A stretch of DNA of 29,263 bases from CAZPMT01 sp964587655 (lineage in GTDB: Bacteria > Hydrogenedentota > Hydrogenedentia > Hydrogenedentales > SLHB01). The stretch's first letter is position 1. Each line of letters begins with the position of its first letter. The stretch covers positions 1-29,263 of the forward strand of contig CAZPMT010000064.1 of assembly GCA_964587655.1 (NCBI GenBank), in the 5' to 3' direction. The translations under genes and the position numbers were made by a program. The notes beneath the pieces are model-generated. The model was not told the origin of the DNA and did not search any database. It worked only from the letters and a program-made list of their open reading frames with translations. This document shows positions 22,128-29,263 of this stretch, piece after piece.

Positions 22128-23333
22128 TCAAAGAAGCGGCTGAACGGCCAAGGGCGTCGTGCGGGTTTCACTCCCTTGAATGAAGGTCACGCTTAATGTA
22201 CCTCCTTCTTCAGCCGCAAGTTTCCCGGCGACTTCGGCATAGGGGGCGTCCTTCAGGTCCGCGCCGTTGACTTCGATCAGGCGCGTGCCGGAACGGATGT
22301 TGGCCTTCGCCGCCAGGGAATCCTTCGCTACCCAAACGCTCCAATAGCCCTCGGCAAACCGCGCGGGAGTCAGTCCACAACTCGCGACCGGTCCGCACAC
22401 GACGGGCATCGCCCCCTTGTGTTCCAGCAGCAGCAGGTTCGCCTCGAAGTCGAAGGTCGTCCGGAAGTACTTCAGGAATCCCAGGCCGATCCGCAGCGAC
22501 TCTTCGGAAGGCAGTATGCTGCAAAGGGGGCGCTGGATTTCCGCGCTGCCCACACGCAGGCTCTTGAGCCGGATCTGCATCTTCTCCGAGAGGCTGGCCG
22601 CCTGATCCGGACCGCCTTCGGGCATTGGCTCGACCGCGAGGCGCGGCGTCGCGTCGGATAACAATCCGAGATCCCGAAGCGCCTGTTCCGGCATTGCCAT
22701 CACGCTGCCGAGGGTCGTGTCCACGAGAAAAGATCGAACGTGTTTGCCGTCGATCAGCCCGCTCACGACGGGCTGGCCGCGCTCATCGAGGCGCAGACGC
22801 ACGGATCGGGTGTCGGAGTCGCTCGGCGCGTCGCCGTTCAGGGATCGAACCGAGATCGTGTTGGCGGCGAAATCGATGAGCACCCGCTTTCCGAGTTCGC
22901 GTCCGCTGAAGATTCCCCCGATCTCGATGCCAAGCGTTGCTTTGAAAGGAGCGAGGTCCATGATGAGCGCACGACCGGGCTTCGAGGCGGCATCGCCAAG
23001 GCGGAATTCCTGGACCTCGATCACGGACTCGGCGTTTTGGGTTCCGGCCGGGTTCGGACCTTGGGCCGGCTCAGTCGAGGCCGCGTCCTGCTTCAGTGCC
23101 GCCGCAATCTCGCGAGATACGACCGGGTGTTCGATTCCCAGATCGAGGATAAAGGAATAAGGCCCTTCGCCGTTGACGAGCATCGGCGCTATCACTTTGT
23201 CGCGAATGACCGAGAGCGCTACAGCGCTGCTTGGCGGCCCCGCCACAGGGTACGGTTCCACTCCGTCCTGCGCATACGCAAGGAACGCCGTGACGATAAG
23301 ACAAGTGAAACCGAATGGACCGAGAAAGCACAT
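22128..23333 (-). CDS. Exported aspartyl-protease-like protein with C-terminal PDZ domain
   Basis: The 401-residue protein starts at ATG 23333 and has a signal peptide (MCFLGPFGFTCLIVTAFLAY, cleavage after AYA). Two retropepsin-like halves follow. The first carries YSFILDLGIEHPVVS (Asp64), where family members usually have D-T/S-G, and the second carries RSFLVDTTLGSVMAM (Asp205), where the Gly is replaced by Thr. The region from about 315 to the end is a PDZ domain (YWSVWVAKDSLAAKANIRSG, then TRLIEVNGADL). The layout fits periplasmic aspartyl protease-PDZ proteins common in Planctomycetes-like and Acidobacteria-like genomes. Altered motifs cast doubt on proteolytic activity. The upstream extension of the frame lies inside an inverted repeat and is rejected as coding. 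Confidence 0.78.
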   Translation of the reverse strand: MCFLGPFGFTCLIVTAFLAYAQDGVEPYPVAGPPSSAVALSVIRDKVIAPMLVNGEGPYSFILDLGIEHPVVSREIAAALKQDAASTEPAQGPNPAGTQNAESVIEVQEFRLGDAASKPGRALIMDLAPFKATLGIEIGGIFSGRELGKRVLIDFAANTISVRSLNGDAPSDSDTRSVRLRLDERGQPVVSGLIDGKHVRSFLVDTTLGSVMAMPEQALRDLGLLSDATPRLAVEPMPEGGPDQAASLSEKMQIRLKSLRVGSAEIQRPLCSILPSEESLRIGLGFLKYFRTTFDFEANLLLLEHKGAMPVVCGPVASCGLTPARFAEGYWSVWVAKDSLAAKANIRSGTRLIEVNGADLKDAPYAEVAGKLAAEEGGTLSVTFIQGSETRTTPLAVQPLL

Positions 23334-23393
23334 ATGAAATTCTCGCACGCCCTCCCCGCGAATGGCAAGCTCGCTGACCGGAATGCCCGGCCG

Positions 23394-23497
23394 TTCGCTC
23401 CGTGGCCGCGGCGTCCTCGCCGCGTTTTCGTCAAGAACCGCTTGACGCAAGGTGTTTGAACAGAAACGCGGCGAGGACGCCGCGGCCACGGAGCGAA
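23394..23497. repeat. Element with 34-bp perfect inverted repeats, related to the 58-bp array
   Basis: Arms at 23394-23427 and 23464-23497 are perfect 34-bp inverted copies around a 36-base centre. The left arm and centre share CGTGG..GCGGCGTCC.CGCCGC and then TCAAGAAC with the 58-bp units near 19.6 kb, so both belong to one repeat family. The element lies between the APH-like kinase gene and the aspartyl-protease-like gene, and a further partial motif (TCCTCGCCGCGTT) occurs at about 23537. Confidence 0.9.
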
Positions 23498-23548
23498 TCG
23501 CGGGCCTTTGCCAAGGGGTGGCTTGGCGGGTGCTGTCCTCGCCGCGTT

Positions 23549-23580
23549 GCCGGGCTATTTGTTGCGGCTATTTGCCCGGC
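23549..23580. repeat. Inverted repeat across the 3' end of the APH-like gene
   Basis: GCCGGGC (23549-23555) and GCCCGGC (23574-23580) flank an 18-base loop that contains a duplicated GGCTATTTG. It spans the stop codon. There is no T-tract on the minus strand, so a terminator role is uncertain. Confidence 0.35.
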
Positions 23581-24553
23581 TTTCGAGCCATGCGCATTGT
23601 TCGGCCAAACGTTGTATCCATTGAATGGCCGTATAACCGGCCATCTCGCCCCCGAGCTGCGTGACCTGATACGAAACCGTCGTGACGTGCTTGATGCCGA
23701 CCGCGTAGTAAAGCGCTTCTTCTTCGAGGTATGACAGGGATCGAAAGAGCTGATAGTTGTCCAAGAGAATGTTTGTGCGCGCGGTCAGCCGCTCCGGGTT
23801 ATTGGACGTCCGGATGCACAGGTTCGACATGGCGTATGCAAGGTCTTCGAGAAAACAGCCGACTCCTGCGAACTCGAGATCTATGACCGCGACCAGTTTC
23901 CCGAGGTTGAAGAGCAGGTTTCCGCCGTGGTAATCGCCGTGGATCAGGCCCGTCTCGAAATTGTTGCGCGCTTCCCAATCCAGCTTCTTGCCGGCTTCGT
24001 GCAGGAACAGTGCGATCCGGTCGCAGCACTCGGACACGGCGGCCGGGTCCCCCTGGGTCTTTGCCATCTCGAACAGCTTGATGAAGGGATCGCGCGGCAC
24101 CTCGCTGAACCGCCACATTCGGGCGTCGCGCGGAGGGCGCGGGAAGTCGCGGCACACCTGATGGAAGCGCCCCAGCGCCCGCGCGGCGATGGTGAGCGTG
24201 TCCGCCGTAACCTGCATTGGCCCGCCTTCGACGAACTCTTGAATCTCGAGCGCCCAGGTTTCCAGTTCGACGATGCCCTTGCCGTCCTTCGCACGCTGGA
24301 TGCGGGCCACCGGGACGCCATGTGACAGAAGATGGTCGGAAAGGCGGTGCTGGAACCGGAGGGCATCGAGCTCGACAGGGTCCCGCTTGTAGGTCTTGAT
24401 AAGGAACCGGCCCGCCGAAGTCCGCACAGTCAGCTTGCGGTGGCGGCGTTGGTGGGCGTCCACGAGTTGTTCCGGCATTTCGACCGCGCCCAGGTCGTAG
24501 TGCTCGCGGATGACCGCGGCCAGCACATGAAGTCCGCCCAGCGTCTTCGTCAC
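23555..24553 (-). CDS. APH/choline-kinase-fold phosphotransferase (CotS-like)
   Basis: The 332-residue protein has the aminoglycoside-phosphotransferase fold. Lys53 lies in FLIKTYKR (ATP contact), the Brenner motif HGDYHGGN is at 205-212 with catalytic Asp207, and the metal-binding Asp225 is in VAVIDLEFAG. Residues 80-110 form the hinge (LEIQEFVEGGPM). Family members phosphorylate small alcohols such as homoserine, choline or sugars, or are spore-coat-like kinases; the substrate here is unknown. It begins at GTG 24553, overlapping the stop of the acylase gene by 4 bases (GTGA), so it is translationally coupled. No resistance role should be inferred from the fold. Confidence 0.85.
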   Translation of the reverse strand: MTKTLGGLHVLAAVIREHYDLGAVEMPEQLVDAHQRRHRKLTVRTSAGRFLIKTYKRDPVELDALRFQHRLSDHLLSHGVPVARIQRAKDGKGIVELETWALEIQEFVEGGPMQVTADTLTIAARALGRFHQVCRDFPRPPRDARMWRFSEVPRDPFIKLFEMAKTQGDPAAVSECCDRIALFLHEAGKKLDWEARNNFETGLIHGDYHGGNLLFNLGKLVAVIDLEFAGVGCFLEDLAYAMSNLCIRTSNNPERLTARTNILLDNYQLFRSLSYLEEEALYYAVGIKHVTTVSYQVTQLGGEMAGYTAIQWIQRLAEQCAWLESRANSRNK

Positions 24554-26658
24554 GGGATTGCGATCGCCTTTTCCGATTCCAGGTTCTTCAGCAAGTCTTC
24601 TTTCTTAAACCACGTCGGCTTCAACCGCCGATATGCGTAAAGCTTTTCCGACTGATCGACGTAATGCGGCGAGTTGGGGTCTGCGCTCTGGCCCCATGCC
24701 ACGAGGCTGTAAGATTCGATGCCGTCTTTGTGCAAGAACGAGATCATCATCGTCCCCGACCCGTTAAAGCCAACGTATCTTCCGGAACCCTCGGGCGTCT
24801 CCCGCGTCGCAACGTCGAGCACGGTCTCGGTGAAATTCTTCTTGTCCTTTCCCCCGCCGAAATCGCCGCTCTCGAGCGGGAAATAGCGGCCACCGCGCCC
24901 GATGAGCGTTATGTCGCCCCATTTTACATAAAGCGAGCCGTATTTCTTCTTCATCTCGGCCAGGGTGTCTCTCAGCAAGTCGAGCATCTTGAGTTGATGC
25001 TCGATGGTCAGCGGATTACCGTTCGCTATCGAGACAATGTCGATGGCGTTTTCGCATTTCAGACGCCAGAACTTGACGATGGTCGCGACGGTGCTGTCCT
25101 TCATAAAGCGGCCGTCCCAACCGAGGATACCGTTGACGGCCTTCGCCAATTCCGGGTCGCTCATCTTGTTTGCGCCGACGGCGTCCACGGCGGCCTTGAG
25201 CGCGTCTTGCCAGGGCTTCGTGAGAATGTCGTAGTTGTCCAGCATGTAGGAGATGGCTTCATCTCTCGTGATGGAAGTATCCGCGTCGAGGAGTTCCAGG
25301 AGCCTCTTGCCGCGCGGGCTGTTGGTGTCCCAGAGCACGTTGTAGATGTACTTCTTGTACTTGTCAGGCGTCATCGGCGAATCGCGCATCATGACGGCCG
25401 GGCTGACGTTGCAGTTCTGGAAGTAACCCTGAGGCGGATTCTTCACCTGCACAAGGTCGCGGATATCGTGGATCCCGAGCCACCGCGTCGCCTCCGTGCC
25501 GCCGGGGACCGGCACGGACCAGTCATAGCCGTCGGGACGGATGGGAGTGCGGCCGAGCCGGACATATTGAATGTTCCCCTCACGGTCCGCGAAGAGGAGG
25601 TTCTGTTCCATCAACTGGTTCATCCCCAGCGCTTCATAGAATTCGTCGCAGTTGCGCGCGTGTATCATCTTGTAGATCTGTTCGAACAGGCCCGCCTGGT
25701 CGTAATACGGAGTGGCGCCGCAGTATGCGATGCCCTTCTTCGCGTCGGGAAGATCCACGAGAGGTCCGTAGATCGAGTACAGCGCCGGCTTGACCTGAGG
25801 CGGTTGTCCCTTGACATTAACCGTGATGGCCTTGGCCTCAAACGTATGCCACGACCCGTTGTACTCATACTGCGAGAAGTTCTTCGGATTGAGCTTGACC
25901 ATGTAAACGTCCGAGGTGTCCGGTCCGCCCGTGGTGCAGGCCCACGAGACGTACGCGCTGTGGCCCAGCGCGGGCGCGGGGGAACCCGTGAGGAAGTACC
26001 CGCAGATGTCCTCGGAGTTTGTGTGGATTTGCGCCTCGTAGAAGACCGCCATGCCTTCCCAGGTCAAGTGCGGATCGGTCATCAGGATCGGGCAGCCTTC
26101 CGCCGAACGCGAAGGCGCCACCGCAAACGCATTCGAGCCGAATGCAGGCGCCTCGTTCCTCTTATCCACCTCGTCCTTCAGCACGCCAAGCGGCCACTGG
26201 AGGATCATCGCGCGCCCGATCGCCGCGCACTGCCACCCGCGCAACTCCAGGGCGCAATCGGGCTTCTTCTCCGGGTGCTCCGCTAGGTACGCCTCGACGC
26301 CCCGCATGAAATTGTCGCCTATGACCCGAGTCTCCTCCGGGACGGTCTTCCAGTACTCCTCACAGAACTCGGCGTTCTTGAAGACCCGGAGGATGTAGTC
26401 CTGTTCGGCGTATTCCTCGCCAAAGGCTTCGGCCATCGTTCCGACCGCTGTTCTCACGTTCCTGTAGATGTCTTCGATGCGGTCCTCGGCCTGCGCATAC
26501 CCCAGCGCATACGCCGCGTCGCCCCAGGTATCAGCGTAGATGTGCGGTACGCCCCATGTGTCTCTGTACAACGTGGCCTTCTTGGGTTCAGCGTGTGCGA
26601 AAGAGGCCAATATGGCGAGAACTAGAGTGCACACAACGCCGGTCCGGGCATACTTCAT
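24550..26658 (-). CDS. Penicillin acylase-family Ntn hydrolase, exported
   Basis: The 702-residue protein starts at ATG 26658, with GGGAGGAGAG upstream, and has a signal peptide (MKYARTGVVCTLVLAILASF, cleavage after AHA). It follows the family order: an alpha-chain region (RDTWGVPHIYADT, ALGYAQAEDR), then the autoprocessing site FGSNAFAV with nucleophile Ser175 (the family cleaves before this Ser), then SPAPALGHSAYVSWACTTGG, which fits the oxyanion-region Asn/Gly segment, and a long beta chain. Such enzymes hydrolyse amides, including acyl-homoserine lactones, cyclic lipopeptides or beta-lactams; the natural substrate is unknown. It is coupled to the APH-like kinase gene. Confidence 0.92.
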   Translation of the reverse strand: MKYARTGVVCTLVLAILASFAHAEPKKATLYRDTWGVPHIYADTWGDAAYALGYAQAEDRIEDIYRNVRTAVGTMAEAFGEEYAEQDYILRVFKNAEFCEEYWKTVPEETRVIGDNFMRGVEAYLAEHPEKKPDCALELRGWQCAAIGRAMILQWPLGVLKDEVDKRNEAPAFGSNAFAVAPSRSAEGCPILMTDPHLTWEGMAVFYEAQIHTNSEDICGYFLTGSPAPALGHSAYVSWACTTGGPDTSDVYMVKLNPKNFSQYEYNGSWHTFEAKAITVNVKGQPPQVKPALYSIYGPLVDLPDAKKGIAYCGATPYYDQAGLFEQIYKMIHARNCDEFYEALGMNQLMEQNLLFADREGNIQYVRLGRTPIRPDGYDWSVPVPGGTEATRWLGIHDIRDLVQVKNPPQGYFQNCNVSPAVMMRDSPMTPDKYKKYIYNVLWDTNSPRGKRLLELLDADTSITRDEAISYMLDNYDILTKPWQDALKAAVDAVGANKMSDPELAKAVNGILGWDGRFMKDSTVATIVKFWRLKCENAIDIVSIANGNPLTIEHQLKMLDLLRDTLAEMKKKYGSLYVKWGDITLIGRGGRYFPLESGDFGGGKDKKNFTETVLDVATRETPEGSGRYVGFNGSGTMMISFLHKDGIESYSLVAWGQSADPNSPHYVDQSEKLYAYRRLKPTWFKKEDLLKNLESEKAIAIP

Positions 26659-26758
26659 TCGATCTCTCCTCCCATGCTGCGATGTCCCGGCCATTCTCTC
26701 ACATGAGAACTCGGGCTGCAAGGCGGCAACGTCGCCAAACGACACATTGATAGTCTTC

Positions 26759-26803
26759 GATCGGTCCGATCGGTCCGATCTGTCAGATCCGTCCGATCCG
26801 CCC
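26759..26803. repeat. Tandem 9-bp repeat GATCNGTCC, five units
   Basis: Units starting at 26759, 26768, 26777, 26786 and 26795 follow the pattern GATC-N-GTCC with small changes in units 3 to 5. It lies between the isomerase and acylase genes. In the minus-strand frame of the acylase it would encode a Ser-Asp-Arg repeat, but that lies upstream of the real start. Each unit nearly contains the palindrome TCGGTCCGA. Confidence 0.85.
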
Positions 26804-26814
26804 CACAAACCGCC

Positions 26815-27750
26815 TCACGAATTTGGCACCGGTCCCGCGTTCGCCGCCTCGACCGCGGGACGCCAGTACGCCACCGACTCCTTGAGGTCCGGCACGACGC
26901 TGTAGTCGAAGGGCCAACGTTCGCGATGCGAGATCTCGAGTAGCAGCGTGCATTGCTCCATTCCCGCTTCATGCATCGTCCGAAGGATCTCCGAGGGGAC
27001 GATCTTGCCCCTCTCGTTATGCCGCGCGGTGAAAGGATAGTGCCCCCCCTTGTCGCGCAGGCTCTGCTTGATGTGGATGCACGGGCTGACCTTCGCGAAG
27101 GCGCGTATCCATGCATGCGGATCGGTGTCGCAAGGGTCCGCCGACTCCAGGTCGCCGTGGTCGACGTCGAGACACAACAACATGGGGACCGCGAAACCTT
27201 CGGTGCATCGGGTCATGATTTCGCGCGTGGCGGGGATGGTCTCGGCGATCTCGCGCGGGATCGACATCGGTTCGAAGATCAGATACTTCATCCCCATGTC
27301 CGCCGCATAACGCGAGAGTTCGCGCCACCCTTGAACGCCGCTCTCGATCCGGCGCGCCCGCAACACCGGGTCGGCGTTCTCGTGAACGCTGAGAATCCCG
27401 AAGTGACCGCCCGCGCCTTCGGCGCCGAGTTCCCGCGCGAGTCTGAGGAAACGCTTGAACCACTCCAGCCAGACCCGGCGCACCTCTTCATTCGGATGCA
27501 GCAGATGGTTCACTCGAGTAAACGCGGAGGTGAACGCCGTCTGCACGCGCACACCTTTCTTCTTGCACAGGTCCCGGATACGGGCGGTCTCGCGCGCGAC
27601 CAATTCCTCCGGAAGAAAGGGATTCAGCAGATCGGCCGTGAACTGGACGGTATCCAAACCAAGCTCGTCCGCCACAACGCCTATCCAGTCCTCCGGCTCA
27701 GGAAAACGATTGGTCGCAAAACCAGTATTGATGCCGAGCGTCACCTTCAT
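26815..27750 (-). CDS. Sugar phosphate isomerase/epimerase (TIM barrel, possibly erythrulose-phosphate epimerase-like)
   Basis: The 311-residue protein starts at ATG 27750, with AGGAGGT nine bases upstream. It is a xylose isomerase-like TIM barrel with likely metal ligands Glu150 (LIFEPMS), Asp185/Asp187 and His188 (LCLDVDHGD), His216 (CIHIKQS) and Glu262 (LLEISH). The N-terminal LGINTGFATNRFPEPEDW and TADLLNPFLPEE resemble, from memory, a subfamily that acts in tetritol or tetrose-phosphate catabolism; that substrate is an uncertain guess. It is unrelated in detail to the isomerase at 820-1596. A well-formed promoter lies just upstream. The gene is divergent from the AAA ATPase gene. Confidence 0.87.
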   Translation of the reverse strand: MKVTLGINTGFATNRFPEPEDWIGVVADELGLDTVQFTADLLNPFLPEELVARETARIRDLCKKKGVRVQTAFTSAFTRVNHLLHPNEEVRRVWLEWFKRFLRLARELGAEGAGGHFGILSVHENADPVLRARRIESGVQGWRELSRYAADMGMKYLIFEPMSIPREIAETIPATREIMTRCTEGFAVPMLLCLDVDHGDLESADPCDTDPHAWIRAFAKVSPCIHIKQSLRDKGGHYPFTARHNERGKIVPSEILRTMHEAGMEQCTLLLEISHRERWPFDYSVVPDLKESVAYWRPAVEAANAGPVPNS

Positions 27751-27778
27751 ACACCCAGGACCTCCTTACGCGAGTGAT

Positions 27779-27807
27779 TTTCTAACACACTTGCGCCTCA
27801 CCGTCAA
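27779..27807 (-). promoter_or_regulatory. Sigma70-type promoter of the TIM-barrel isomerase gene
   Basis: Minus-strand TTGACG (27807-27802), a 17-base spacer and TAGAAA (27784-27779) match consensus at five and four of six positions. Transcription would start near 27772, giving a short leader with the AGGAGGT site. A second TTGACA occurs at 27829-27824. Confidence 0.5.
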
Positions 27808-28029
27808 CAAACGTATACACTCTTGTCAACATCACGGCCTCTTGCCAAGTCAGGGCAAGCCGGAGTATGCGATTCGGCGCCTGACTGAAACCATGTCGCA
27901 CGCACGATGGTGAAAGGCCAAGACGGGTAATGATAACTCGCGCTCCCCACGTCACGTTTGAACGTTCAGGACTGTGCCTGATAGACTGCAAGACGCAGTT
28001 CAGCCTGCATAAGCGGGAGGAGGCCATTC

Positions 28030-29263
28030 GTGTTGACGCGGCTTCGCGTGCAAGGGTTCAAGAGCCTGTTGGATGCGGAGGTCCTATTCGGGCCTTTCAC
28101 TTGTTTCATCGGCCCGAACGCAGCGGGCAAGTCTAACATCTTTGACGCGATACGCTTTCTGAGCCTCTTGGCGGAAAACCCAATCATGGGCGCCGTCGCT
28201 CAGCTTCGCGAGTCGAGCGGCAGATCGCCCGATCCGAGACGCCTCTTCACTCTTTTTGGGAACTATGTTGCTCCCACGATTCGACTTGAGGCGGACATGA
28301 TCGTCGAACCTCAGGTCGAGGATGATTTCGGGGTACTGGCCGAAGCAACGAAATGCGTGCTGCGTTACAGAGTCGGCTTTCAAATGGACGAAAACGAATC
28401 GCCGCCGCGGCTGCGACTCCTTGAGGAGTCTCTGGAGCCAATCCTCAGGGAAGAGGCCATGGAGGTAGAGTTCTTCAAGACTTCAGACTATTTTGCGGAT
28501 ATGTATCTGCGCGGCAAAAGGACGAAGCCATATATATCGGTCCAGGAGGAATCCGGGGAGATTGGACTGCACCAGGATAAGCGACATGGCCGCCTTATGA
28601 AGGTTCCGGCGAAGCGCGCCCTTCGTACGGCCCTAAGCGGCGTTAACACGAGTGAATACCCGACCGTCTTCGCCGCAAGGAAAGAATTGCTTTCGTGGCG
28701 GACGTTCATGCTCGAACCATCTGCCATGCGTGCACCGTCGTCATATCGAGATCCGGATCAGATTAACGCGCGCGGCGCCAACCTGCCCGCCGCGGTTAGG
28801 CGCCTTCAGAAACAGGAAAAGCATCGAGGGCAAGTGTTTGCTGAACTTGCGAATCGGTTGGCTGAACTCGTTGACGATGTCCGTGACATTCGTGTCCTGG
28901 ATGACCCGAAGACCGAAACACTAACGTTGGAAGCCAAGGATTCGGGGGGCGTCTATCATCCTGCGCATTCGCTGTCCGATGGTACGTTGCGTTTCCTTGC
29001 CCTCTCAGTACTATCAGTAGACCCCTTGGCGCGCGGCCTCATATGTCTCGAAGAACCCGAGAATGGAATACACCCTGCCAGGGCCCCCGCCATGGTTAAG
29101 CTCTTGCGCGATATTGCCGTCGATCCCTCGGAACCACTCGGAGAAGACAATCCGGTTCGCCAAGTGGCAATCAACACCCACTCCCCTGATGTGGTTCATG
29201 CGTGCGAACCTAGCCCGGATTTCTCACCACTTGTAACAAATCGGGCCGTCAGATGTAGTATAA
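28030..29263 (+). CDS. OLD/RecF-like AAA-family ATPase (3' end outside window)
   Basis: The frame starts at GTG 28030 with a strong GGGAGGAGG site six bases upstream and stays open to the right edge, so the protein has at least 411 residues. It is an SMC/ABC-type ATPase. Walker A GPNAAGKS is at about 28-35, after RLRVQGFKSLLDAEV. The signature LSDGTLRF is at about 315, Walker B LICLEEPENGIHP at about 336, and the switch His in INTHSPDVVH at about 381. This domain order matches predicted ATPases of the AAA_21/COG4637 type and OLD-like enzymes. Many of these are encoded next to a TOPRIM-like or nuclease gene and act in phage defence or DNA repair. The expected partner would lie just outside the window. 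Its own role is an inference. Confidence 0.85.
   Translation, partial: MLTRLRVQGFKSLLDAEVLFGPFTCFIGPNAAGKSNIFDAIRFLSLLAENPIMGAVAQLRESSGRSPDPRRLFTLFGNYVAPTIRLEADMIVEPQVEDDFGVLAEATKCVLRYRVGFQMDENESPPRLRLLEESLEPILREEAMEVEFFKTSDYFADMYLRGKRTKPYISVQEESGEIGLHQDKRHGRLMKVPAKRALRTALSGVNTSEYPTVFAARKELLSWRTFMLEPSAMRAPSSYRDPDQINARGANLPAAVRRLQKQEKHRGQVFAELANRLAELVDDVRDIRVLDDPKTETLTLEAKDSGGVYHPAHSLSDGTLRFLALSVLSVDPLARGLICLEEPENGIHPARAPAMVKLLRDIAVDPSEPLGEDNPVRQVAINTHSPDVVHACEPSPDFSPLVTNRAVRCSI

Noticed and set aside
24664..26286. A 540-codon open frame on the plus strand
   Set aside because: Shadow of the penicillin acylase-family gene, which carries all expected motifs on the minus strand.
1..29263. Left-edge nuclease-like gene and right-edge ATPase as one split defence operon
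   Set aside because: They lie about 27.5 kb apart with unrelated genes between them, so no direct linkage can be claimed from this window; each is reported separately.

Overview
The window looks like a chromosomal segment of a GC-rich, free-living bacterium. The gene families suggest Hydrogenedentota or a neighbouring lineage such as Planctomycetota: a MEMO-family protein with an N-terminal extension, a DUF4838 secreted glycosidase-like protein, a large secreted beta-helix protein, several TIM-barrel sugar isomerases, FHA-GAF-sigma54 regulation and small Gly/Cys-rich membrane proteins. This assignment is inferred from gene content only; no rRNA or tRNA gene was seen. GTG and TTG starts are frequent and most genes have good purine-rich ribosome binding sites.

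Layout. Positions 1-521 hold the 3' part of a gene with a D...ExK nuclease-like signature. The leftward genes at 820-2345 are a sugar isomerase, a two-helix membrane protein and a glycine-zipper lipoprotein with a convincing sigma70-type promoter. A rightward cluster at 2576-6773 encodes a MEMO-like protein, two tandem paralogous one-helix membrane proteins, a DegT/DnrJ-type PLP enzyme (coupled by an ATGA overlap) and a SAM methyltransferase. A leftward DUF4838 protein follows. The next rightward block (8888-13144) is regulatory: a tail-anchored zinc-ribbon protein, an FHA-GAF-sigma54 activator, a stand-alone Fis-type HTH protein and a GntR/FCD repressor. The last of these overlaps a convergent DUF89 gene by 9 bp.

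From 13136 to 27750 every gene reads leftward. In rightward coordinate order they are DUF89, a beta-helix glycosidase-like protein, a small membrane protein, ispE, a UbiB/AarF kinase-like protein, a GH36-like secreted protein without an evident catalytic Asp, an aspartyl-protease-like PDZ protein with altered catalytic motifs, an APH-fold kinase coupled by a GTGA overlap to a penicillin acylase-family Ntn hydrolase, and a second sugar isomerase. The rightward gene at 28030 is an OLD/RecF-like AAA ATPase that runs off the window.

Between the genes lie several repeat structures: a 39-bp perfect inverted repeat built from ATTCCC-N8-GGGAAT palindromes (14050-14182), a 58-bp tandem array of double hairpins (19561-19814), a 34-bp perfect inverted repeat that shares sequence with that array (23394-23497), and a 9-bp GATCNGTCC tandem repeat (26759-26803). 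The functional theme is extracellular carbohydrate or peptide processing and sugar catabolism, with housekeeping isoprenoid genes. Possible defence-type genes, both truncated, sit at the two edges. I found no complete, clearly new multi-gene system. The best candidates for something undescribed are the MEMO/small-membrane-protein/aminotransferase cluster and the hairpin repeat family.
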